26,231 nucleotides of DNA. Origin: Bipalium vagum (lineage: Eukaryota; Platyhelminthes; Tricladida; Geoplanidae). The notes beneath the pieces were generated by a model. It ran no database searches. It was not told the origin of the DNA and saw nothing but the letters and a program-made list of their open reading frames with translations. Location: NCBI GenBank assembly GCA_037834085.1, contig JBBMKC010155818.1, positions 1 through 26,231 of the forward strand, read 5' to 3'. This document shows positions 1 through 9,385 of this stretch, piece after piece; positions within the stretch are counted from its first letter, which is position 1; every line of letters begins with the position of its first letter. The position numbers and the translations under genes are program-made.

Positions 1-785
1 GTCATTTTTTATTTTTTGTTTAAATGATGATAAAAATTTATATTTTTTGAAAAAAAGATGTTTTTCAAAAAAATCTCACAATACAAAACACAGACAAATC
101 CGTAAAATGTGTGGAATATAGAGGAGTAAATAAATTCAGTAAAATTATTTAATTATTAATCAAGTTGACACTTTCTTTAATGTCGAACAACTGTAAATTA
201 AATTGAAAAAATTTAATTAAATTTATTTCAGCAGAACACAAAAATAACTTTTAACAGATAAAATAAAATTCAAACATAAAAATTATTAATTATAATTTTC
301 AGTCATTTCTAAATTTATAATATTATGTAATATAATTTATATAATAATAAATATTTCAACATTCTCGTCTTTGTCATTTCTCGATTCAGATCTTTTATAG
401 ATTACTTTGACGATAATAAAAAAATAAGAACTTTAGATTTTTATCTGAACAAATAAAATTCAAGATTTTCTTTTGAAAAATATAAAATTAATCTTTATTT
501 AACAAGTCCATTTATACCTTATAATAGCATAAAGTCAATTAAATTTAAGACCTGCTGGCAGCTACTTCTATCAAAGGTTTTGTTTCAAGTTCAACATATT
601 TATAAAATTTCAGCAAAATTTTAAAAAGAAGCATAATTATTTTATAATTATATTTTTATATTATTTTTTTATTTAAATATTATTATATATCTTATTATAA
701 ATTATTAACTTAAATAATAGTTAATAGTTTTCTACAGAGCAGACTCCAATTTCAACTGTGAAAAGAACAATATATTGTAAAAAGT

Positions 786-803
786 GCTTATGTGTACATA
801 AGC
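786..803. repeat. Short inverted repeat (hairpin)
   Basis: GCTTATGT at 786-793 and its exact reverse complement ACATAAGC at 796-803 are separated by two bases. It is a perfect 8-bp palindrome. No gene is adjacent, so a chance palindrome in AT-rich DNA is possible. Confidence 0.5.
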
Positions 804-1037
804 AGGTTACAATACAATAATAGCTTTGAAGAAGCAATGAATTTGTTAATAAAAATATAATTGTTGGATGTCAATCTTTCTTGTTACTATCGACATTGGA
901 TTTTTATTGTAGGTCAAAAAAACATTGTTACTTTTTGATAAAAAAAACATTGCCCTCTATTTCTTATATGTAATTGAAATAATATTACAAATTTATTTTA
1001 AAATATAACCTATTATAATAATATATATTTATTTTAT

Positions 1038-1053
1038 TATATATATATATATA
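1038..1053. repeat. (TA)n microsatellite
   Basis: Eight TA units lie immediately upstream of the mariner remnant. The transposase homology begins about 20 bases later, so the repeat may mark the place where the 5' part of the element was lost. Confidence 0.85.
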
Positions 1054-1073
1054 ATAGTATATTTTTTGATATT

Positions 1074-1402
1074 AGACCATACACTGCAAGTGATGCAGAA
1101 AGGCTGAAAGCTTTACAGTGGAAAAAAATGCTCCAGCCTCCAAATAGTCCAGACATTACGCCCTCGGATTACTTTTTGTTCCGATCTTCGCAACATTTCC
1201 TTCGTTTGACAGAATTTATGATATCGGAACTACTCTGGCTCAGTTCTTTAGTGAAAATCCCAGTCCCTGTTATAGAAATGGCATCGAAAGTTTCGATAGG
1301 AAAATACAACGTTTTGTAGATAATATATTAAAATTGACTGAGAAAGATAGAAATGTGTTTCAAAATTGTATTATAATAAAAAATACTTTCAAAATTGGTT
1401 AA
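1074..1402 (+). pseudogene. Mariner transposase, C-terminal fragment
   Basis: This is the tail of a Tc1/mariner-superfamily transposase, the enzyme that cuts and pastes its own element at TA sites. Reading from 1074 gives RPYTASDAERLKALQW, then PPNSPDITPSDYFLFRS, which is the mariner block carrying the third catalytic Asp (the D of PSDYF). Near 1208 the frame shifts; the next frame reads GTTLAQFFSENPSPCYRNGI, the family's usual FF..KP..FY..GI region, and runs to a stop at about 1402. The N-terminal DNA-binding domain, the first catalytic Asp and the HDN motif are all absent. The 189-bp open frame from 1128 is only part of this piece. The fragment cannot encode an active enzyme. Mariner assignment is firm; the subfamily is not. 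Confidence 0.8.
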
Positions 1403-1839
1403 TAAAAACGCGTATTTGTTTCGCTTTATATTACTATGAAAACTTTCGTAACACATAGGCCGTTTGTGCTCTTGGTCAACCCAACATACTAAAAATTATT
1501 TTAAGGTTCTAATCTTCAGATTAAACATATCTAAAAGCTGCAGTATTACATTCATCATTTTAAGAAGAATTTTAATGAATTTTTATTGTGTTATAAATTT
1601 AAATCAAAAATAAGTTTTTTATAATTAAAATATTTTAATTTCACAGAAATATTTTCATTTTAAAAGCGTGTATGAACTTTGGATTCCTTACCAAAGGATG
1701 CATACTTACCAACTATTTCTCTTAGCATGATTTATAGTGACATGATTCACTAAATGTGAACATTATTCTAAAAATCAATAATTAATAATAATAAATTTAT
1801 TGATAATAATAACAATATTTATTTTTCTAGCATCTTTTA
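1403..1839. other. AT-rich spacer, possible old mariner end
   Basis: The first 60 bases after the transposase stop include CTATGAAAACTTTCGTAA near 1434-1451. This would be the right place for the 3' terminal inverted repeat of the 1074-1402 mariner, but no matching left end survives, so this is only a suggestion. The rest is AT-rich with nothing recognisable. Confidence 0.35.
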
Positions 1840-2109
1840 TACAGGGTGTGTAAAAAATAACTACTAGATTTTAAAAACCACAAAAATTTTATTTAATAAA
1901 TTCATTTAACCAATTTAACGTTATATAAAAATAGAACTTTAAAGATTTTTGTAACTGTTAAATTGGTTATCCCAATATTCTATTCCAGTCCAAAGGTTAA
2001 TGTTTGGATGAGTTTTTCGATGTCACATCTTTATGACTCCTTCTTTTAACGAAAATGTAATGAGAGAGTAATATAGAAAATGATTTTTCAACAGAATTGA
2101 GCTCCTGCT

Positions 2110-2240
2110 GATGATTCGCTCCAGGTTACCACATTTCCCTGAAGGTAGATTGGAAAATGTGAACCATTCAGGTGGGCTGCGGAGACGACCGGACCTTTCA
2201 CCAATGCAGTACTTTTCACCATACTGCAGTACTTTTAAAT
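2110..2240 (+). pseudogene. Remnant of Tc1/mariner-like transposase catalytic region
   Basis: This is the only coding trace inside the 1842-2467 element. The frame through CGACCGGACCTTTCACCAAT reads RPDLSPMQYF, a decayed version of the S-P-D-L-x-P-x-D-(Y/F)-F block containing the last catalytic Asp; the expected Asp is Gln here. Upstream, FP..RLENVNHSGGL roughly matches the FPNRWIGRGGP stretch that precedes the block in one group of insect DDE transposases. The fragment is frame-broken and short, so the exact family is uncertain. Confidence 0.5.
2205..2236. repeat. 20-bp tandem duplication
   Basis: TGCAGTACTTTT occurs at 2205-2216 and again at 2225-2236, with a 20-bp period. It is a local duplication inside the transposase remnant. 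Confidence 0.75.
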
Positions 2241-2469
2241 GAAAACCAAAGAAACTTCAAGACCCGAAAGATTTAATTTAAGAGACAGCTTCTTCCAAAC
2301 AACTTTTTATAGTTGTTTACAAGATTGTATCAATGTTAATAGATGTTCTGTATAAAAAAATTTAATTTTAATAAATGAATTTTATTGTGTTAAAAATTTT
2401 CAGTATTATTTCAAAAATATTTAACATTATAAAATTGTAAAATCAGTTAGTTACTTTTAAAACCCTGTA

Positions 2470-4491
2470 CTAAATAAATGACTGATTTTTGGATTTTTTA
2501 TTAGTAATACATAAATTCTAACTTATTGATGATTCGTTTAAGGAGAACTTGAAGAAACAACATGTATAATATATAAATAAAACTAAATCTTTTAATATAA
2601 AAAATATCAAAAACAGATAGAACATGACTATATCACTTAAACCTGGAACAAAACTTTCATCTCGAAGGATATTTTAAAAGATTAATTAAAGAAAATTTGT
2701 GATTTGATGTACATCCGGTTCAAAATTTTATTAAAATATTTCCATATTTATTATTTAAAATAATTTCAAAAAAGTTTTTTTTGATTTAAACAAATCATTC
2801 AAACAAATATAATTCTTATGATATTTAATTTTATTTCGTTGAAATATATTTTATGGAAATTCAATAATTCATTTCCTTCTATTTCTCTAATAAGTTTATA
2901 TTTAAGTACTTCTAAAATTTTCTTAACTACAGTCTTTGTTACTGAAACATTAACTAAAAACAATCCATTGATTAAGAATTTCTTACGTTTTGTTATTTTA
3001 CCTATTTATTGAGACCATTTTTCGTACTGTCGATATTAAAATTTTTAAGAAATACATAATTTCTTAATATCATATAATAGCTGCACTACTGATGTTAGTT
3101 TAAGCAGTGACTGTATTGGCAAAAACTCCGCAATAATTTATTGGTTAAAAAACCCAGTTATTTTAACAATACAGTAAATAAATAAAGAAATGATAGGAAA
3201 CAAGTAAATTAAAAGGTGGAATAAGAGGAATTCGTTGTCGATCGAGACCTACGTAACCGCGGCTCATATTCACAGAAGCGAACAAATACTTTTTTATTGA
3301 CAAAGTAATTCTCAATACCCAAGTCATCTTAAAATTATCAAATACACTTCTCAAAAAAAGTTCAATGAAATAGTCTTTCTCAACTTTTTAGCACCCTAAC
3401 TTTGAAACAATAAAGGTTGCAAGCTTATTTTTCTTAAACCGCATCAAATTAGGATCGACAGTAATTCCCAGGTCAAATAAGGGAAAATCATCACTGATCA
3501 GAGCTGAAAAAAATTCTAAGAAAGAAGTAAAACAAATCAAAGATCCCATAATGGGAAAAATAATAAATTTTTCCTTATACCTTTTATAACCAATTAGAAG
3601 GAAATTCTTTTTGTTTTATTATAATTATCATGATAATTTTTATTATTTTATTATTGTACTTTTATTATTCTATTTTGCATTAAATGGGTTAAAACCAAAC
3701 AAAATAATACCGTAGTTCATAATGAGTACAAAAAATCAGTGAAATTTAAATGAAATGTAGAAAAAGATAAATCATAACCAAGGGGTACTTTAAAAATAAT
3801 TAAAAACTGTAAATAAATGAAAAATATTAATTATTTGTATTTATATAACAATAAATGATAATAAGAAACATAATTAAAGCATCTCTATTAACCGATATAA
3901 CTGAAGAAAGACCACAACCACCACAATTCTGATGTGTTCATACTTATCTGAAGCCTCATAATACAATTGAGACAAGTTTCAATTTTCAAGAAAATACAGA
4001 AACGGTTTAACAGAATCAGTCGTAGAGGTAGGCTTAACTACATACTTTTATTCCAGTTATTCTTCATTTAGTAGTTGAATAACAATGAGCACAGTAACAG
4101 ACCCTTGCCTTCTAAGTAACTTTTTATAACATAACTTTATTTTACTTGAAATACATTTCAAATTAAATAATCTATGAATCTATCAAAAAAGGTTAAAAGA
4201 AAATAAAATTAAATAAAATACTTCCAACCGGGAATATTATTTTACCCCTAACTAATTCTCACACATCACTGAATTTTCCAGTAATTAACCCAAGAGAAAG
4301 TGCGACAATTAAAAACCAATAATCCACTTTACTAAGAGATTTATTTTATATAACAACCACAAATGAATTTGGTTGAGTTTGTATACAATCATCTCTTATA
4401 GATGACAAAAAGTCTGGGAACCATTTCGTGATTATGAAAAATATTTGTAATTTGTTTTAATGATTTAGGCAAATCGTCTTTTTTTTTTAAA
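2470..4491. other. AT-rich intergenic filler, no gene seen
   Basis: No transposase motif, RNA gene or inverted-repeat pair was recognised. Open frames of about 60 codons at 2818-3012 (plus) and 3163-3354 (minus) have low-complexity, Ile/Phe/Leu-rich translations with no known motif and are best taken as chance. A slightly GC-richer patch near 3235-3285 has no recognisable content. Confidence 0.5.
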
Positions 4492-4608
4492 TATTAGGTT
4501 GGTACATAGGTTCCCGCGTTTTTTTTATTGTAAAGTTTTTTTGTGAAAACCAACTATTATTTTATTAATATTATGTGTATGTGTATGTGGATCGAAGATG
4601 AAGGCTCC

Positions 4609-4630
4609 ATAATAATAATATTATTATTAT
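4609..4630. repeat. 22-bp perfect palindrome of (ATA)n/(TAT)n
   Basis: The bases from 4609 to 4630 read the same on both strands, an (ATA)n run joined to its own reverse complement. It lies inside the mariner element, downstream of the tRNA fragment, and could form a hairpin or be an old slippage product. Confidence 0.8.
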
Positions 4631-4743
4631 TTTGAGAATACATTGTCTTAGTGAAATTAAAGTTGAGAATGACTGAAAAATATGAAATGTGAAAGATTTT
4701 CCATATTTCAATAATGAAATGCAATTCCGGGAATTTTGCAACA

Positions 4744-4805
4744 GGTAGCGTGGCCGAGCGGTCTAAGGCGCTGGTTTAAGGCACCAGTTCGAAAGAGCGT
4801 GGGTT
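4744..4805 (+). tRNA. Truncated tRNA-Leu (anticodon AAG), pseudogene
   Basis: The sequence starts with the acceptor strand GGTAGCG, has the box A-like TGGCCGAGCGG, a GCC/GGC D stem, an anticodon stem CTGGT/ACCAG (4771-4775 and 4783-4787) and loop TTAAGGC with anticodon AAG at 4778-4780. A short type II variable arm (TTCGAAAGAGC) follows, then the first strand of the T stem, GTGGG, and TT. It stops there: the rest of box B (CGAATCC), the second T-stem strand and the 3' acceptor strand are missing. Mature tRNA could not fold from it and the internal promoter lacks a good B box. It sits inside a mariner element on the strand opposite its transposase, so it is an inserted or captured fragment, not a working gene. 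Confidence 0.8.
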
Positions 4806-4831
4806 GTCACACTCTCCTGTCACACTCCTCG
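4806..4831. repeat. 13-bp tandem repeat at the tRNA/mariner junction
   Basis: GTCACACTC occurs at 4806-4814 and 4819-4827, two near-identical 13-bp units starting at the base where tRNA homology ends. It may be a scar of the joining event. Confidence 0.65.
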
Positions 4832-5197
4832 TTTGATTGGACATTAAGCAGTAGAGGTGAAAGTCAGTTGGCGCAAGGTCAGGAGAGTAAGGCCGATGTT
4901 GAAGAATCTCTCATTTGAGCTCTTGGAGGGATATTTTGCTTATATTCACTGTGTGTGGCCGTGTATTGTCATGAAGCAAAATGACATGACTGCGACGATC
5001 AGAACTTTTCAGTTGGATAGCTTTTTTCACTCTTTGCAACTGGGCTACATAGATTTCTTTGTTAATAGTCTTTTTTTCTCAAGTATTTCCAAGTGCACTA
5101 AACCCTCCCACATCCACAATACACATATCGTTGTTTTCTTGGGATGAAGTTCTTTTTTTTTCACTCTTGGCTTAGGCGTGACTCTTTCAGCTACCCA
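4807..5197 (-). pseudogene. Mariner (DD34D) transposase, middle-to-C-terminal fragment
   Basis: Reading the minus strand from 5197 gives WVAERVTPKPRVKKKELHPK, then a WMWEGLVHLEIL segment like the family's W(W)D..G.IH.ELL, and then HDNTRPHTVN with catalytic Asp 2 at 4968-4970. LQHRPYSPDLAPTDFHLY follows, with catalytic Asp 3 at 4863-4865. Exactly 34 codons lie between the two Asp codons, the DD34D spacing that defines mariner. After that, LMSNQTRSV resembles the family's S.SN..RG region before the coding stops at the tRNA junction. Stop codons interrupt the frame, including one in place of Trp after QELK, and there is at least one frameshift. The DNA-binding domain and first catalytic Asp are missing. 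It cannot make active enzyme. Confidence 0.85.
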
Positions 5198-5663
5198 CTA
5201 AAAATAGCAAGAATGACAAATTTTAAAAAGCGCGGGAACTTGTGCACCAACCTAATAAATAATTCATATTCCAATATTAATTGTTTGATATAATAAAAAT
5301 CAATTAAATTTATGTATCAATCATTAAAACAAATTTTAGGCAAAAATGTAAAAATAAAAATACCAAATTCATTGATAAATAAATATTATTAACACAAAAT
5401 TTAAGTACAAAAGATATTTATAACGATGACAAAAAAATCTGTGAAAAATAGTAAACAAATTAATAATTTTCTTAAAACAGTCTGCATAGAGTTGATATTA
5501 TATATCATTTTTTTTAAAAAAGTTTTACCTTCAAGAAATACAGGTCAATGTTTTCTAATTAATACAAACACCGGGCTCAACTGATTTAAAAGCTTAATCT
5601 CATATAAAATAATAATAATTAATATTAAAAAAAAGAAATAAAAATTAAATAATTTATTTATTT

Positions 5664-5683
5664 TATATATATATATATATATA
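5664..5683. repeat. (TA)n microsatellite
   Basis: Ten TA units with no neighbouring gene. Confidence 0.9.
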
Positions 5684-6050
5684 CACGTAGATATAAGTAT
5701 ATGTGAACCTTAATTAATTATCCTAATCTTTCTTCAACATTTTTATCTTTCTTAAATCACCAAAGATAACTCACGAATTGAAATTCACAATAAAATTAAA
5801 AAACCCAAATTTCTTGAAAGCTTCATACAAAGTTGGAAATTGCGAGATTTGCAACTAAAATTGGATTAGTAGTCAATCTAATTTGATTTAGATGATTTCA
5901 GATATTTTCTTTTAAAAAATCATTGATACAATTTGCTGAAAAAATATTATTTGAAAATTTCTATTTAACAAACTTGGTGTAGTCAACGAATGTTTTTCAT
6001 TAAAATTTTATTAAGATAAATAAATTATCTTTTATTAAGCATATATCGAA

Positions 6051-6066
6051 TATATATATATATATA
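6051..6066. repeat. (TA)n microsatellite
   Basis: Eight TA units, preceded by further imperfect TA-rich sequence from 6041. Confidence 0.85.
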
Positions 6067-6282
6067 AATATTTTCCTCGTTTCCACGTTTCAAAAATCAT
6101 GTTACATGGTCGTCTAATTCGACCCCAATTTTATTACATATGGCATTGATGTTTGACAAATAAATTAGAAAAGTTTTGTTGACAAATAATAAAACGACGA
6201 ACTGTTTTTTCAATATACGTACGTAAGAAAAATAATATCAACTATAATTTACGGTCGAGATTAATTAAAATTTTGTTTTTGA

Positions 6283-6305
6283 AAATAAATAAATAAATAA
6301 ATAAA
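6283..6305. repeat. (AAAT)n microsatellite
   Basis: Between five and six AAAT units in tandem. Confidence 0.85.
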
Positions 6306-7865
6306 GAAATCTAATTTATCATCCTCATTTATATTCAAGTGTAATAAATATGAGGATTTTAATTTTACGTTTGACAAAAAGGATAAATAAAACTTTACAA
6401 ATGAAAAATTTAATTTCAAAAACTACTGCGAAAAATTATTCTTAAATCGATCTGAAAATCGGGAAATATGCAAATTGAAAGATTAGAAAAGCACATCTGA
6501 GTTGAGACTGTCACTTTAAAATGATGGGAATAATAATAAATGCCGAGAGAAAAAATGCTTGAATTATAATTAAAATTATCCATCGTATCTTATTGAAAAC
6601 AATGTTGGCATATTTTAAAATATTTCAGACTATTTATTTTGGGAAAATTTTTTTTTACATTTTTATTTGTGTCAATGATGTAACCAATGATTTCACAACC
6701 TTAAAAAATCAAGAAATTCTTCAATTGTTGTCCACTATTGCAAATGTGAGGTTATAAATTCTAATTTCCATATACAAGACAGAGATTGCCATGCATGATA
6801 TCTGAAAGCCTAAAATTGAGAATAGCAAAAATGATACTGTCGGAAATAAAAATAACATTTTAATTTAAAAATCACATGGAGACAGGTACAACATTGAAGA
6901 AATCTTCCTTTCTCATTTTAAGAATAATAATAAAAATATTTAATGTAATTTAAAATTAATGTATTAATAAAATTCTTAAATTAAAAGGTGAAAATTTTAC
7001 ATTATATTAAATATTTTTTAAAAATATCTAATTAAAGTCAAAAGTTTTTAAATAAAACCAATGAAAACGATAATTAATAAAGTTATAAAAATCTATAATT
7101 AATATTTTTTTAGAAAAGCAAGTTTGTTTGAATATCGGAAAATCAGATGGTGAATTCGTAAAGAAGAAAAAAAATTAAAAAATAAAATTTACTGAAAAAT
7201 ACTTTTTGTATGATGATATTGTAATCACTTCACTCATTCTGCCATATTACAAAAAAGTTCAATAATGAAGTTTCATTTATTGCAAAAAAGATTTATTTAT
7301 ATTTTACAAATTGTCTAATTAAAATTCAAAAGATAGTTTGAATAAGTGCTACTTTGTGTGGGAAAGGTGACGATTAGGACAAAAAGAACTCATAAAGAGG
7401 CTTAAAAAAATACATCCCTTGGAATTTGTATGTACCTTTGGAAGCACTGATAAAATATTTCAAAGTAATATTGGTAATCATCTTTAGAAATAAATCTCCA
7501 AATTTTTGTTTTTTTGGATGTTCTAGCTGATGTTTTAGCACTAAAATCATTCGAAACATAAAAAGGTTGCTAAAAAATAAAATATATAGCACCTAAAAAT
7601 CTTACCTGGAATAATAATAAACTAAATAAACAGAATTTTTAAAAAAATTATGATAAATAAAAATATTTATTTTTTAGACTGAATAAATATTGAATTGAAA
7701 TGTTTTGGCTGATATTTCAGCTCACAATTACTTTTCATTTCATATGTCATCTGAGTACCATTTAATTAAGCATTATTTAATTTACAATAATGAATTATTA
7801 TACATTAGATCGAGAGATAAGTAATGTCATCTTTTAAGGAAATCTTAAAACAACAAAATGAATAT

Positions 7866-8310
7866 TAATTACATAAATAGGCTCCATTGTTTTCTGCAGT
7901 GCTACTCCATTTACAAAATAATTTCATGATACTATCTTAATAAAAAATACTAACTTGGATTTGAAAAATTCTTGTATAGCAATAATAACCGTTTCATAAG
8001 AAGCAAACTTTTCTCGACAAAAAAAAAGTTTCAAATTCCCGATTTCAATTTATGCAACCCAAAAGTGACTAATTTCTTCTTTCAATCTCTCAAACTGAGC
8101 ACAATACACTCACATCACCCACTTGCAGCAACTCGAAATGTATAATCCTTAGTGGACCACGAAACTTAATATTAACTTTTCTCATGAATATTTAGTTTAC
8201 AGTGATTATAGATCTTTAGTGTAACTGCAGTTGTCGAATATTACCAATTTCTCATCACGAGTTATTGTAGGATTCAAGAAGTCTTCATCTTTTTTATTTG
8301 GAAATGAGTA
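7866..8310 (-). pseudogene. Mariner transposase, decayed middle and C-terminus
   Basis: On the minus strand the region 8265-8226 reads ITRDEKLVIFDNCSY, matching the mariner TGDEKWV.YDN block with the first catalytic Asp. Next come a degraded KLNIHEK segment (family: P.IHGKK), WSTKDYTF in one frame and IHFELLQVGDVSV in another near 8150-8107 (family: G.I.FELL..G). The HDN and PYSPDLAPSD blocks are missing, apparently deleted. The end is readable as FASYETVIIAIQEFFKSK and then KWSSTAENNGAYLCN near 7869-7900, the typical mariner C-terminus (KW.KV...NGAY). At least three frame changes and several stops occur. No clear terminal repeats were found. The protein is certainly inactive, and it is a different mariner lineage from the 4494-5255 copy. 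Confidence 0.7.
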
Positions 8311-8689
8311 TTTTGCATATTGAAACACTTTAGTACATTGGAATTATCGAAGTGGCCTCTTTTGGGAGTTTTTTCTTATTGGTTTTCTAAATCCATTGAA
8401 TTTTCATATCTAGCTTGTTGTAGTACTAAATCCATGTTTGTCATATCATAATTTGTTTTATGAAATGAATATCGTGAGGTTTATGTAAAAGTTGAATGCA
8501 AATATTCAATCACATATTTATCTGTTCTGATAAATTTGTTAATATCAGTATCACTTTTTTACAGATAACAATTTTTTTTATTTTTCGATAAAAGTATACC
8601 TTCAAATGTTCACAATCTTCGATGAGTTGTCAAACTATAATAAATAACATCCTTGATATTTTAGGAAAATAAAATTGTTGAAATAAGCT

Positions 8690-9185
8690 ATTAAAAAATT
8701 CTTTCTCTTCTCACTGGATCATAAGAACCATCATCATCTATAACAATAATCTTCTTCGTTTTGTATGAAATTCTTCGATAAGAATTCCAAGCATTATTTT
8801 TACAATATCCAGGTTGATTTTTCAAGTACCTAGGGATGCCCACTTCTTTATGATCTTTATTCCTAATGTTTTTTTTACTTTGTTTAATCGATGCTTAAGA
8901 AATATCCAAAAAGTTGCCGCTTTTCTACCATTTGCTGATGGTTTCTTTAGAAATCGTATTCAATCTTTTTCAAAGTTCAGTTGATTAACAGTGAGTTTTT
9001 TGGACCTAAATTTTTGTTTTAATTAACTCGAAATTTTTCATTGTAACGCTTCAATAGTTCTCTTGTTGATGCCTTGGTCAACAGAATAAATAACTGTTAT
9101 TAGGTTAAAAAGAAATAAATGGTGGTTTTTAACATTACGATCATTTTCAGGAGTCTTAATAATTGACAATTGTTTTTGCATTTTG
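8690..9185 (-). pseudogene. Tc1/mariner-superfamily transposase, N-terminal to first-Asp remnant
   Basis: The minus strand reads MQKQLSIIKTPENDRN near 9182 and, in broken frames, a HTH-like section (ISKETISKW near 8940). A readable stretch from 8832 downwards gives YLKNQPGYCKNNAWNSYRRI and then KKIIVIDDDGSYDPV at about 8730-8770. The last piece resembles the V(I/M)DDE.Y block that holds the first catalytic Asp in one ITm group; Glu is Asp here. This group differs from the TGDE-type mariner directly downstream, so two insertions lie next to each other. No second or third catalytic block was found. Several stops and frameshifts are present. The family call rests on about 45 residues and is moderate. 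Confidence 0.45.
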
Positions 9186-9284
9186 TTCACACATTTTTGA
9201 TTTGATATTTTTTTATTATATCAATTAATCAACGATTAGACTTTCAATTAAAAGTTTGGTTTATATTCAACTGCAGTTTATAGC

Positions 9285-9324
9285 GTCAGATTTTTCATAT
9301 AAAATTTGCGAACTTAAATCTGAC
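9285..9324. repeat. Inverted repeat, possible transposon end
   Basis: GTCAGATTT at 9285-9293 and AAATCTGAC at 9316-9324 form a perfect 9-bp inverted repeat around a 22-base loop. It lies about 100 bp upstream of the start of the 8690-9185 remnant and could be part of that element's 5' end, but no partner copy was found on the far side. Confidence 0.4.
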
Positions 9325-9385
9325 ACACCTTCATTTATAAATAAATCAAAAAATCTATAAATCTTAATGTTCACGCTACACTATA

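Larger units (their letters stand above)
1..1070. other. AT-rich intergenic filler, no gene seen
   Basis: I see no coding pattern, RNA gene or transposon end in this stretch. It holds A/T homopolymer runs, a short inverted repeat at 786-803 and a (TA)n run at 1038-1053 that abuts the mariner remnant starting at 1074. A near-repeat of AAAAAAACATTG occurs twice around 916-955, probably slippage in A-rich DNA. Confidence 0.6.
1842..2467. mobile_element. IS630/Tc1/mariner-type element, non-autonomous, 626 bp
   Basis: The element begins CAGGGTGTGTAAAAAATAAC and ends with the reverse complement of CAGGGTTTTAAAAGTAACT. These terminal inverted repeats match for about 25-30 bases with small gaps. Each end is flanked by TA (1840-1841 and 2468-2469), the target duplication of the superfamily. 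Inside, the plus strand around 2186-2224 reads RPDLSPMQYF, preceded in broken frames by a weak FP.R.. motif. This resembles the third-Asp block (FPNRWIGR..SPDL.P.D.F) of insect IS630/Tc1/mariner transposases. Only about 40 residues are recognisable, so most of the gene has been lost. A 20-bp tandem duplication at 2205-2236 lies in the coding remnant. Confidence 0.7.
4494..5255 (-). mobile_element. Mariner element, 762 bp, internally rearranged
   Basis: The left end is TTAGGTTGGTACATAGG followed by TTCCCGCG; the right end is its reverse complement with a few changes (TTAGGTTGGTGCACAAG followed by TTCCCGCG). The repeats match at about 23 of 26 bases and are flanked by TA at 4492-4493 and 5256-5257. 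These are typical mariner ends. The transposase runs on the minus strand but lacks its first part: homology starts about 60 bp inside the right end at the middle of the protein. The last part is replaced by a truncated tRNA-Leu. The element is shorter than a full mariner (about 1.3 kb) and must be non-autonomous. Confidence 0.88.
5258..7865. other. AT-rich intergenic filler with simple repeats
   Basis: I recognise no gene or transposon here. It holds (TA)n at 5664-5683 and 6051-6066 and an (AAAT)n run at 6283-6305. A minus-strand open frame at 7374-7592 (72 codons) has a charged stretch QLEHPKKQKFGDLFLKM but no motif I can name; splice-like CAGGTAAG and TTTTTTAG signals sit just upstream of it, which may be chance. 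Confidence 0.45.

Noticed and set aside
4744-4831. A working tRNA-Leu gene with a divergent T arm
   Set aside because: No second T-stem strand pairs with GTGGG and no 3' acceptor strand pairs with GGTAGCG in the following 40 bases.
4736-4918. Plus-strand open frame of 60 codons reading AWPSGLRRWFKAPVRKSVG
   Set aside because: This is the translation of the tRNA-Leu fragment running on into antisense mariner sequence. The AWPSGLRRWFKAPV string is a known artefact of translating tRNA-Leu genes.
4857-5147. Plus-strand open frame of 96 codons
   Set aside because: It is antisense to the readable DD34D transposase fragment, whose motifs (HDN, PYSPDLAPTD) are on the minus strand.
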